Source: Actinomycetes bacterium (GTDB lineage Bacteria > Actinomycetota > Acidimicrobiia > Acidimicrobiales > RAAP-2). Taken from it: a DNA stretch of 5,210 nucleotides. The stretch covers positions 1 through 5,210 of the forward strand of contig JAJYYT010000173.1 in NCBI GenBank assembly GCA_021800645.1. Direction: 5' to 3'. Position 1 is the first letter of the stretch; every line of letters begins with the position of its first letter. Shown here one piece after another: positions 1-5,210 of the stretch. The notes beneath the pieces were generated by a model that was given only the letters and a program-made list of their open reading frames with translations, did no database searches and was not told where the DNA came from. The translations under genes and the position numbers were made by a program.

Positions 1-1016
1 GCGTACGCGCCGGCGAGGCGCACCTCGCGCTGCCAGAGGGGCGCGAGGTCGACATGCACGTGTCCGGGCATGCCGATGAGCACCACCCGGCCGCGCGGTC
101 GGACCATCTCGAGACATTGGGCGATGGAGTCCGCCGATCCGACGCAGTCGAAGACGACGTGCGCACCGCCGGTCAACGGTCCGCTGGCGCGTCCTGGCCG
201 CGGGTGGGACAAGGAGAGCGAGCCGCTCTGCCGACGGACCGCTCTGACCAGCTGGTCCGGCGAGAGCGCAGACGCCGCCCCGAGCTCGGCGGCTAGGCGC
301 CGCTGGTGCGAGTAGCGGGCCCCCACCAGCAGCGCGCTGGGCGTCGGGATGCGGCCCGCGGCAGACAAGGTGGTCACTGCTGCGACGACGGCGAGCCCGA
401 GCGTGCCTGCACCGAGCACCGCGACGATCTCTGTTCCTTCCAGGCCCGCGTCACAGACGGCGTGCACGGCGCACGCGACGGGCTCGACGACCACTGCGTC
501 CTCGTCGCTGAAGGCGTCGGGCACCGCGTGGAGCTGGCTCGGGTGGGCGACGAGACCGGCGTGCGACCACCCGCCGCCCGTGTCGGCGCAGTAGCCGGTC
601 TGGAGGCCCGGAGCGAGATTGCCGAACGCGATGCGCTCGCAATCACCGAGCATCCCGCGCCGGCATGCGTCGCACGGAGGGTCGATGCCGCGTGCAACGC
701 AGCCGAGCACGGGCTCGAGCACCACGCGCGCGCCGGTCTCCAGCTCGCCCACGACCTCGTGACCGGGGACGAACGGGAAGCTCACGATGTGCTCGAAGTA
801 GCGAGAGCTCTTGGCGTCGAGGGTGGCGAGGTCGGACCCGCAGATCCCTGAGAGCAGCGGCGTCACCCGGGCCCAGTCAGGACCCGGCAGCTCGGGTGGC
901 TCCGTCTCCAGGAGTCGCAGCGGCCCGATCGCCGCGCCCCTCCCCGAGCCGAGCGTCGACGCGAGCCTCGACGCGGCGAACCGAGGGAGGTTCCGCTCGA
1001 AGACCAGCGCCTTCAT
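1..1016 (-). CDS. Zinc-dependent MDR-family alcohol dehydrogenase, C-terminus cut off by window edge
   Basis: An open frame runs from ATG at 1016 to the left edge, giving 338 complete codons of a family that usually has about 350-380. The N-terminal GroES-like domain carries GICGSD with the catalytic zinc cysteine (C59) and GHE (H86, E87). A structural zinc lobe has C106, C115, C118 and C126. E178 in VEPVACAVHA sits where sorbitol-dehydrogenase-type enzymes have a glutamate zinc ligand. The Rossmann domain has GAGTLG (202-207). After strand beta-2 the usual acidic NAD-binding residue is missing: the sequence reads VGARYS (231-236), with an arginine, which suggests NADP(H). The family oxidises alcohols or reduces aldehydes in the cytoplasm. 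The ATG overlaps the upstream stop codon as ATGA, with a weak AGG about 5 nt before it, so translation is probably coupled to the reductase gene. The substrate is unknown; a fatty alcohol or aldehyde is inferred only from the neighbour. Confidence 0.93.
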   Translation of the reverse strand, partial: MKALVFERNLPRFAASRLASTLGSGRGAAIGPLRLLETEPPELPGPDWARVTPLLSGICGSDLATLDAKSSRYFEHIVSFPFVPGHEVVGELETGARVVLEPVLGCVARGIDPPCDACRRGMLGDCERIAFGNLAPGLQTGYCADTGGGWSHAGLVAHPSQLHAVPDAFSDEDAVVVEPVACAVHAVCDAGLEGTEIVAVLGAGTLGLAVVAAVTTLSAAGRIPTPSALLVGARYSHQRRLAAELGAASALSPDQLVRAVRRQSGSLSLSHPRPGRASGPLTGGAHVVFDCVGSADSIAQCLEMVRPRGRVVLIGMPGHVHVDLAPLWQREVRLAGAY

Positions 1017-3367
1017 GACAGCCTGTTGGCGCGCGAGAGCGGGCGCACGTCGAGCGGACCGAGCGGCAGCGGGCGCGCCGCGCCGCCGGCCGCGCGCGAC
1101 CAGTGCTCGACGTGCCAGCCCCGGCGCCTGGCGATCGCGGCGAGACGCGACTCGGGGTTGACGGCGACGGGGAAGCCGACTGCCTCGAGCATCGCGAGGT
1201 CGCTCGCTGAGTCCGCGTAGGCGACCGACTCTTTCAAGTCGAGACCGTGCGCGTCGGCGTACTCGGCGAGGAGCTGCGCCCGCGCCTCGCCAATGGGCGG
1301 GAGCTCGTCCAGCCTCCCGGTGAAGCGCCCTTCGGACTGGGCCATGCGGGCGCAGACGATGTCGTCGAAGAGCGGACGCAGGGGGGCGACCACGAAGTCG
1401 AGCGCCCCGGTGATGAGCAGCGTGCGGTGGCCGAGCCGTCGGTGCTCGCGGACCCTCGCGAGCCCGGCGGGGAACGCACGCGGGAGGAGCTGGCGGTGGA
1501 ACAGCTCCCACGCGTCCTCCTCCAGCTGGGCGACCGGCGCGCCGTCGTAACGGCGGTAGAAGAGCCGGAGGAAGTCGCCTCGGTCTCGCCGGTCGAGGGC
1601 GAGGAGCGCCGGGGCTTGGGCGACCAGCTCTCCGACGAGCTTCGTGCGCCGCGACGCGGCGAGGTGGCGCGAGGCCAGCCAGGCGTAGCTGTCGACGACG
1701 TTCGCGGCGATGAGCGTGTGCTCGAGGTCGAACGCCGCGAGGTGGCGGTCTGGCGAGAGGATCGCCCGGCGGGCCCGCTCGGAGCGGCTGGCGAGCGTGG
1801 GACGCGCGGGAGTGGTCTTGACGCGGGCGTGGGCGACCACGGAGGGCAGGTGGACGTCGTGGACGTAGTGGTCCCAGTCGATGACCGAGGGGTCGAAGCA
1901 GAAGGCGGCGCGATCGTCGTCGTCGAGGCTCCGCCACACCTCGAGGAGCCGGTCGACCCGGTAGCGCGCCTCGGTCTCGGTGTAGGCGCCGTAGAGCTCG
2001 ACGTAGCCGAGGGCACGCTTCGCCAGCGAGTTGCGCTCCTCGACGGTGGCCGAGAAGGAGGCCTGCCTGCCCCGCAGGGGCAGGGCCCTCAGCACCCGTT
2101 CGGCCGCGTCCATCGCCTTCGTCGCGCGCTGGAGCTGGCGCTGCACGCGACCTCGGCCAGGGAACGACCACTCGGGAAGGCTGATCGGCTGTCCCCGGTC
2201 GTCGTAGATCGGGTGCTGGGCGAACCACTCTTGGATGAGCTCGACGAGCCTGCCATAGCGAAGCGGGTTCGCGACCCCTGATGCCACGTGGTACACCGCG
2301 GGGTGCTCGGGCGCCGGTGCGGCTGCGATCGCCAAGATGGCCGCGACCACCATGTCGACGGGGATGACGTCGACCACGCCTTCGGGCACTCCGGGGAATT
2401 CGCGCAGCAGCCCGCGGGCGAAGGAGATGATGATCGGCTCGGCCATACGAAAGCCGCGGATCCACCCTGGGACCGGCTCGGCGAGCGCCGACTCGATGAT
2501 CGAGGGCCGGACGATGCTGAGGGGCACCTCCGCGTTCTCGATGAGCGCCCGTTCCCCCATCGCCTTCGTGAACGGGTACGCGTCGGGCCAGCCGAGCGAC
2601 CGGGCTCGTGCGGTGCCTGCGTCGACGAGGCGGTCCGTGACCCATTCGTCGCGCAGCCGCTCGGCACGTGCGGCGAGGAGGTGCTCGCCAGCGCCGCCGA
2701 GCTCCTCGCGAGCTTTCTTCGAGAAGGTCGCAAGGGTGTCGGCGCGCCGTGACCGGTCCTCGAGGTCCTGGCGCAGCCGGCGCGCGTGAGCCACTTCTGC
2801 GCGCCAGTCGACGTCGAGCGAGAACCGGTTCGCGCTGAGGAGCTCTTCTCTTGCCTCCCCGTGGTGGGTGCCCGCTACGTACGCGGTGGAGACGGCGATC
2901 AGATGGACGGGCGTCACCTGCTCTGCCTCGGCGCGGGCCGACGCGAGCGTGCCTGCCACCCGCGAAGGCCCGAGCAGGTTGATCTCGACTGCCTGGTCCA
3001 GCGGAGAGTCGAAGCTGACCGTGGCTGCCGAGTGCACGACCACGTCGCACGAGGCGAGAAGGCGGCGCCCCTCGGCGTCCAACCCGAGGCCGTCACGACT
3101 CACGTCTCCTGAGACAGCGGCGAGCCGGTCAGCGGTCTGGTCGAACCGGTCGCCGAGCTCGTCTCGGAGCCGGTCGAAGCAGTCGTTGCGGAGGATCTCG
3201 CGCACCGCGCGCTCGCGTGCGCTTGCCCTGCGCCCAGGGCGGACGAGCGCCACCACCTCGGCGTCGGGCACGGTGCGCAAGATCCGCTCGATCAGCGCAG
3301 TGCCGAGGAATCCAGTCCCACCGGTGACGAAGAACCGTTTGCCAGCGAGCCCAGCAGGGATCGGCAT
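1013..3367 (-). CDS. Fatty acyl-CoA reductase (SDR + FAR_C) fused to HAD-IB phosphatase-like domain
   Basis: This 784-residue protein has two parts. Residues about 10-375 are an extended-SDR reductase domain with TGGTGFLG (15-22), S160 in VSTAYV and Y264xxxK268. The text RARSLGWPDAYPFTKAMGE (254-272) closely matches the corresponding plant and animal fatty acyl-CoA reductase segment, and the long charged helical stretch between S160 and Y264 is also a feature of that family. Residues about 440-515 resemble the FAR_C (sterile) domain, with FDPSVIDWDHYVHDVHLP. After a basic linker, residues 543-745 form a HAD-IB domain: FDLEHT (546-551), T653, a GEAR segment (693-696) and ADSASD (718-723) followed by AVNP. 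The reductase would use NAD(P)H to convert an acyl-CoA to aldehyde or alcohol. The HAD nucleophile D547 is present, but the usual second aspartate is E549. An in-frame TAG lies four codons upstream and no other start precedes the nucleotide-binding motif, so ATG 3367 is the only plausible start. The real substrate is inferred. Confidence 0.92.
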   Translation of the reverse strand: MPIPAGLAGKRFFVTGGTGFLGTALIERILRTVPDAEVVALVRPGRRASARERAVREILRNDCFDRLRDELGDRFDQTADRLAAVSGDVSRDGLGLDAEGRRLLASCDVVVHSAATVSFDSPLDQAVEINLLGPSRVAGTLASARAEAEQVTPVHLIAVSTAYVAGTHHGEAREELLSANRFSLDVDWRAEVAHARRLRQDLEDRSRRADTLATFSKKAREELGGAGEHLLAARAERLRDEWVTDRLVDAGTARARSLGWPDAYPFTKAMGERALIENAEVPLSIVRPSIIESALAEPVPGWIRGFRMAEPIIISFARGLLREFPGVPEGVVDVIPVDMVVAAILAIAAAPAPEHPAVYHVASGVANPLRYGRLVELIQEWFAQHPIYDDRGQPISLPEWSFPGRGRVQRQLQRATKAMDAAERVLRALPLRGRQASFSATVEERNSLAKRALGYVELYGAYTETEARYRVDRLLEVWRSLDDDDRAAFCFDPSVIDWDHYVHDVHLPSVVAHARVKTTPARPTLASRSERARRAILSPDRHLAAFDLEHTLIAANVVDSYAWLASRHLAASRRTKLVGELVAQAPALLALDRRDRGDFLRLFYRRYDGAPVAQLEEDAWELFHRQLLPRAFPAGLARVREHRRLGHRTLLITGALDFVVAPLRPLFDDIVCARMAQSEGRFTGRLDELPPIGEARAQLLAEYADAHGLDLKESVAYADSASDLAMLEAVGFPVAVNPESRLAAIARRRGWHVEHWSRAAGGAARPLPLGPLDVRPLSRANRLS

Positions 3368-3376
3368 CCCCCTGGT

Positions 3377-3390
3377 CTACCACCTGGTAG
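3377..3390. promoter_or_regulatory. Operator 1: palindrome CTACCA-CC-TGGTAG
   Basis: A perfect 6-bp inverted repeat with a 2-bp centre lies 9 bp before the reductase ATG. It overlaps a possible -10 box for that gene (TAGACC on the minus strand, 3379-3374) and a weak AGGTGG ribosome-binding site (3385-3380). The extra CCTGGT at 3371-3376 looks like a partial third half-site. The size, symmetry and position beside a divergently transcribed TetR gene fit a TetR-family operator. That the neighbouring TetR binds here is inference. Confidence 0.75.
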
Positions 3391-3400
3391 GCACCGCTGT

Positions 3401-3414
3401 CTACCACATGGTAG
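3401..3414. promoter_or_regulatory. Operator 2: palindrome CTACCA-CA-TGGTAG
   Basis: This is the second copy of the same palindrome, differing from operator 1 only in the central dinucleotide. The copies are 24 bp apart start to start, roughly two helical turns, which would place two dimers on similar faces of the helix. It falls between the expected -35 and -10 positions of the TetR promoter. On the other strand it contains TACCAT (3413-3408), a good TANNNT -10 candidate for the reductase operon. Binding here could block both promoters. Confidence 0.77.
3408..3413 (-). promoter_or_regulatory. Candidate -10 box TACCAT for the reductase-dehydrogenase operon
   Basis: TACCAT on the minus strand matches TANNNT and lies inside operator 2. 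It predicts a start near 3401 and a leader of about 34 nt containing AGGTGG (3385-3380), 12 nt before the ATG, as a modest ribosome-binding site. The alternative is TAGACC at 3379-3374, six bases before the ATG, which would give a leaderless mRNA but lacks the final T. The sequence does not decide between them. Confidence 0.35.
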
Positions 3415-3422
3415 GGATGGGC

Positions 3423-3428
3423 TAGCCT
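3423..3428 (+). promoter_or_regulatory. -10 box TAGCCT of the TetR gene, probable leaderless start
   Basis: TAGCCT matches the actinobacterial TANNNT -10 pattern. With six bases between it and GTG at 3435, the predicted +1 falls on the start codon itself. There is no purine-rich ribosome-binding site before the GTG, as expected for a leaderless mRNA. No clear -35 is visible, and the -35/-10 spacer is occupied by operator 2, which fits autorepression. Confidence 0.5.
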
Positions 3429-3434
3429 GCGGAT

Positions 3435-4037
3435 GTGCCCACCGTGGCGCGCACTACGACGCGCGAACGCATCCTCGACGCGGCGCTGGCGGCGTGGGGG
3501 ACCCGCGGCTACGAGGCGACGTCGCTCGACGCACTGGCCGCCGATCTGGGGATCACGAAGCAGTCGATCCTCTACTGGTTCCCGAGCAAAGAAGCGCTCC
3601 TCGACGCGTTGATCGCGCGCAGCGCAGAGGAGCTCGCCGGGGCGATGGAGACCGGGCTTGACGGCGCGGGAGACGGTTGGGCCAAGGTGGAGGCCGTCGT
3701 GCGCTCGGTGTTCCGGCTCGCCTCGCGCCGTCCCCAGCTGCTCGGCCTCGTCCGCGAGGTGTCCCGTCTCGGTCCTCCCGCGTCGACGCGTATGACCGTC
3801 GAGCTCCAGCCCCTGCTGCGTCGGGCGTCGGACTTTCTCGAAGCGGAGATGGACGCGGGGCACATGCGGCGCCACGACCCGAACCTGCTGCTGCTCGCGA
3901 TCTACTCGACGGTGATCGGGATGGTGACCGAGGTCGACGTGCTGCGCGCACTTGGAGAAGAGCCCACCGCGCGCTCGCTCGTCCGCCGTCGTGCCGACGT
4001 CCTCCAGCTGCTGCGCTCCGCGCTCATGACCAGCTGA
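3435..4037 (+). CDS. TetR/AcrR-family transcriptional regulator
   Basis: The 200-residue length is typical of the family. The N-terminal DNA-binding domain is clear: ERILDAALAAWGTRGYEATS (11-30) followed by LDALAADLGITKQSILYWFP (31-50), ending in SKEALLDALI. The recognition helix is around residues 41-47. The rest is a helical ligand-binding and dimerisation domain without residues that identify a ligand. It is divergent from the reductase gene across 67 bp holding two identical 6-6 palindromes, so it is probably the local, autoregulating repressor of that operon; an acyl-CoA, fatty aldehyde or alcohol is a plausible but unproven inducer. GTG at 3435 is chosen because the TAGCCT -10 box places +1 there. 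GTG at 3444 (codon 4) is the alternative and would leave the helix-turn-helix intact. The gene is convergent with the membrane-protein gene. Confidence 0.92.
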   Translation: MPTVARTTTRERILDAALAAWGTRGYEATSLDALAADLGITKQSILYWFPSKEALLDALIARSAEELAGAMETGLDGAGDGWAKVEAVVRSVFRLASRRPQLLGLVREVSRLGPPASTRMTVELQPLLRRASDFLEAEMDAGHMRRHDPNLLLLAIYSTVIGMVTEVDVLRALGEEPTARSLVRRRADVLQLLRSALMTS

Positions 4038-4084
4038 AGCTGCTGTCCGGGCTCGGCTCCTCGAGGCCCGCCGGTCAGCTGGTC
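4028..4084. terminator. Probable bidirectional terminator between convergent genes
   Basis: GACCAGCTGA (4028-4037) and TCAGCTGGTC (4075-4084) form a perfect 10-bp inverted repeat around 37 nt. Inside is a second hairpin: CGGGCTCG (4048-4055) against CGAGGCCCG (4062-4070), with one bulged G and the 6-nt loop GCTCCT. The element covers both stop codons. No T-tract follows on either strand, so it would be a U-less terminator, a type proposed for high-GC actinobacteria, or simply an mRNA 3'-end stabiliser. The structure is seen; termination is inferred. Confidence 0.5.
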
Positions 4085-4854
4085 GGCGGCGCGACCTTCT
4101 TCTTCGGTGGAGACTTGGGGGTGTAGCGCTTGTTCGCCGCGGGCGGCTTTCGCGTTGTGGTCGTCGCCGCTTCCTTTCCCTTCCGCCCGCGCGGAGCCGT
4201 CGACCGGGCTCTGCGCGTCGTACCGCGCGGCGGCGGTGCCACCCAGCCAGTCATCGCCGTCCTGGCCGTCGGGGACCCGTACTTCTGCGTGCGCCACGCC
4301 CGCAGCATGATCCAGCCCCCCGCGACGCCGTAGGGGACGAGCACGAGCAGAGAGCCGAAAGCGAGGCCGGTCATCACGATCGTGAAGGCGAGCGGCGCCC
4401 GGCGCCTGATCAGCACGGTGACGTAGATGGCGGTGGCGAGGACGAGCGACACGATGAGCGGGAGGACGTAGTGGCTCGCCGAGTAGATGCCGTCGCACGA
4501 GCTGGTCGACGCCACGTAGTGAAGGTCCGTGATCCCCAGGACCGGGGCGCACGTCTTGCCCGTGGGCTTGACCGTCGTGACGACGGACGTCTTGGACACC
4601 ATGTAGGGCACGTTGGCGTAGATCGCAAGCGCGACGCCCAACAGGGATGCCGCGATGCCGACCCTCTTCTCGGTCGGGTCGACACCCACGATGCGCGCCC
4701 GTTTCTCGTCGTCGGTCATGCGGGAGAAGTCGACTTGCTCGTCGCGAGCAGTCTTCGGGGCCGGCGGCCGGAGGAAGGTCTGGGAGAGGCGCCCCCAGAT
4801 CGTCGTCTGGCCGAGGTTGCCCAGTGTGGTGGGTTCTGTGGCGGCCCGCGGCAT
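4075..4854 (-). CDS. Unrecognised multi-pass membrane protein with basic C-terminal tail
   Basis: I do not recognise this 259-residue protein. A soluble, charged N-terminus (1-64) is followed by TM1 (about 65-86). Next comes an external loop (87-127) containing C102 and C120, which could form a disulphide. TM2 is about 128-149, then an RRR stop-transfer patch (150-152), and a hydrophobic stretch at 154-186 that is best read as two helices with a turn near VPYG. The tail (187-259) is rich in Lys, Arg, Pro and Thr and lacks hydrophobic segments, so it is probably disordered and cytoplasmic; it ends in a KSPPKKK cluster. The hydrophobic pattern shows this is the true frame rather than the longer overlapping Arg/His/Pro-rich one. 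ATG 4854 is preceded by a TAGCCT -10 box. ATG at codon 46 is an alternative start, but the upstream 45 codons read as ordinary protein. Confidence 0.8.
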   Translation of the reverse strand: MPRAATEPTTLGNLGQTTIWGRLSQTFLRPPAPKTARDEQVDFSRMTDDEKRARIVGVDPTEKRVGIAASLLGVALAIYANVPYMVSKTSVVTTVKPTGKTCAPVLGITDLHYVASTSSCDGIYSASHYVLPLIVSLVLATAIYVTVLIRRRAPLAFTIVMTGLAFGSLLVLVPYGVAGGWIMLRAWRTQKYGSPTARTAMTGWVAPPPRGTTRRARSTAPRGRKGKEAATTTTRKPPAANKRYTPKSPPKKKVAPPTS

Positions 4855-4863
4855 ATGCGAGCA

Positions 4864-4869
4864 AGGCTA
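4864..4869 (-). promoter_or_regulatory. -10 box TAGCCT of the membrane-protein gene
   Basis: On the minus strand TAGCCT matches TANNNT and is the same hexamer as the TetR -10 box. Nine bases separate it from ATG 4854, so +1 would fall about 2-3 nt before the start codon, giving a nearly leaderless mRNA. No ribosome-binding site is visible. This supports ATG 4854 over the internal ATG at codon 46. No convincing -35 is seen. Confidence 0.42.
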
Positions 4870-5018
4870 CCTGTCGGGAACGCCTGGAGTCGCGGGGCGC
4901 GGGCGGGTGCCGCGGGAGCGCGTGCCGGTTGCTGCGGGGTGCGGGGGCACGTGCCGGGTGCCGGTGCCGGGTCAAGCGCGGGCTGGGCGAGGGCAGCCGG
5001 CGGCCGCCCAGGCCGCGA

Positions 5019-5024
5019 TATGGT
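5019..5024 (+). promoter_or_regulatory. Candidate -10 box TATGGT for tRNA-Val
   Basis: TATGGT fits TANNNT and is the only AT-leaning hexamer just upstream of the tRNA. It predicts a start near 5031 and a 5' leader of about 27 nt for RNase P removal. No TTGACA-like -35 is visible at the right distance, so support is weak. Confidence 0.35.
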
Positions 5025-5028
5025 CGTC

Positions 5029-5044
5029 GTGCCGCTTCCGGCAC
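5029..5044 (+). repeat. Hairpin GTGCCG-CTTC-CGGCAC upstream of tRNA-Val
   Basis: A perfect 6-bp stem closes a 4-nt loop, ending 13 nt before the tRNA. If the predicted start near 5031 is right, most of it lies in the tRNA leader. Its arms match the GTGCCGG repeat unit found further left. Its role is unknown. Confidence 0.45.
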
Positions 5045-5057
5045 CGGCGTGCTGTCC

Positions 5058-5134
5058 GGGCGCTTAGCTCAGTTGGTTAGAGCGCAGCCTTCACACGGCT
5101 GAGGTCGTGGGTTCGAGTCCCGCAGCGCCCACCA
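5058..5134 (+). tRNA. tRNA-Val (anticodon CAC), 3' CCA encoded
   Basis: The full cloverleaf can be folded by eye. The acceptor stem is GGGCGCT (5058-5064) with AGCGCCC (5124-5130). The D stem is GCTC/GAGC (5067-5070/5080-5083). The anticodon stem CAGCC/GGCTG (5085-5089/5097-5101) closes the loop TTCACAC with anticodon CAC at 5092-5094. The variable loop is AGGTC. The T stem GTGGG/CCCGC (one G-T pair) closes TTCGAGT. Discriminator A5131 is followed by encoded CCA (5132-5134). CAC reads the valine codon GTG, common in high-GC genomes. Five T residues follow directly (5135-5139) and may help termination, though no separate hairpin precedes them. Confidence 0.97.
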
Positions 5135-5210
5135 TTTTTGTCACGGCGCGAGATCTTGCGGAGCAGGCTCGAGGCGGTCTGAGCAATCGAGTAAGGGGCG
5201 CAGGCATCCC
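5135..5210. other. Downstream flank of tRNA-Val, no gene seen
   Basis: After the T5 run no coding frame, second tRNA or integrase start can be supported. A near-palindrome, CGCGAGATCTTGCG (5147-5160), has one G/T mismatch pair around AGATCT. The segment is too short to interpret. Confidence 0.4.

Larger units (their letters stand above)
4855..5057. other. Intergenic spacer with GTGCCGG repeats, palindromes and a hairpin
   Basis: This 203-bp GC-rich gap lies between two divergently transcribed genes, and no credible coding frame is seen. It holds GTGCCGG at 4922-4928, 4951-4957, 4958-4964 and 4964-4970. It also holds two perfect 10-bp palindromes, GGCACGTGCC (4946-4955) and GGCGGCCGCC (4999-5008), and the hairpin GTGCCG-CTTC-CGGCAC (5029-5044). 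The membrane-gene promoter lies at its left end and the tRNA promoter at its right end. The function of the repeats is unknown; some symmetry is expected by chance at this GC content. Confidence 0.6.

Noticed and set aside
306..851. 181-codon open frame on the plus strand in the first kilobase
   Set aside because: It is antisense to the dehydrogenase gene, whose zinc and nucleotide-binding motifs leave no doubt about the coding strand.
1247..2281. 344-codon open frame on the plus strand inside the reductase gene
   Set aside because: It is antisense to the well-supported reductase-HAD gene, has a Val/Glu/Arg-skewed composition with no recognisable motif, and is a typical shadow in GC-rich DNA.
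3377..3414. Two palindromic repeats as a possible minimal CRISPR array
   Set aside because: The units are only 14 bp and the gap is 10 bp. Dyad symmetry beside a TetR gene is a better fit to operators, and no cas genes are present.
3902..5044. 380-codon open frame on the minus strand covering the membrane gene and the TetR 3' end
   Set aside because: It is Arg/His/Pro-rich without domains and overlaps the TetR gene. The alternative frame (4075-4854) has clear membrane helices and a promoter at its start.
5147..5160. Near-palindrome CGCGAGATCTTGCG
   Set aside because: It is a single imperfect dyad with no loop and no adjacent regulator; a dyad this short could arise by chance, so I noted it only in the flank entry.
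5114..5210. tRNA 3' end as an integration (att) site
   Set aside because: No integrase, no repeat of the tRNA 3' end and no composition change is visible in the 76 bases downstream.

Overview
The window is very GC-rich (about 70% by eye) with long antisense shadow frames. It suggests a high-GC actinobacterium. TANNNT-type -10 boxes close to start codons, with little or no 5' leader, and a fatty acyl-CoA reductase fused to a HAD-IB phosphatase-like domain fit that. I cannot place it more finely.

Layout: (1) 1-1016, minus: most of a zinc-dependent medium-chain dehydrogenase (MDR) gene that runs off the left edge. (2) 1013-3367, minus: a 784-residue fusion of a eukaryote-like fatty acyl-CoA reductase (Rossmann domain plus FAR_C/sterile domain) and a HAD-IB domain. 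Its stop codon overlaps the MDR start as ATGA, so the two form a coupled operon. (3) 3368-3434: a compact divergent promoter with two copies of the palindrome CTACCA-NN-TGGTAG, 24 bp apart. (4) 3435-4037, plus: a TetR/AcrR-family regulator, apparently leaderless. (5) 4028-4084: a perfect 10-bp inverted repeat holding the stop codons of two convergent genes, enclosing an inner hairpin; probably a bidirectional terminator. (6) 4075-4854, minus: an unrecognised membrane protein with 3-4 transmembrane segments and a long basic tail. (7) 4855-5057: a GC-rich spacer with GTGCCGG repeats, palindromes and a hairpin. (8) 5058-5134, plus: tRNA-Val(CAC) with encoded CCA. (9) 5135-5210: no gene seen.

Working model: TetR represses itself and the divergent reductase-dehydrogenase operon through the twin operators. 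The operon reduces an acyl-CoA (or similar thioester) to aldehyde or alcohol. The MDR may interconvert alcohol and aldehyde, and the HAD domain may act on a phosphorylated lipid or head group. The reductase assignment and the regulatory architecture are well supported. The substrate, the role of the HAD domain and the TetR ligand are inference. The membrane gene and tRNA look like unrelated neighbours.
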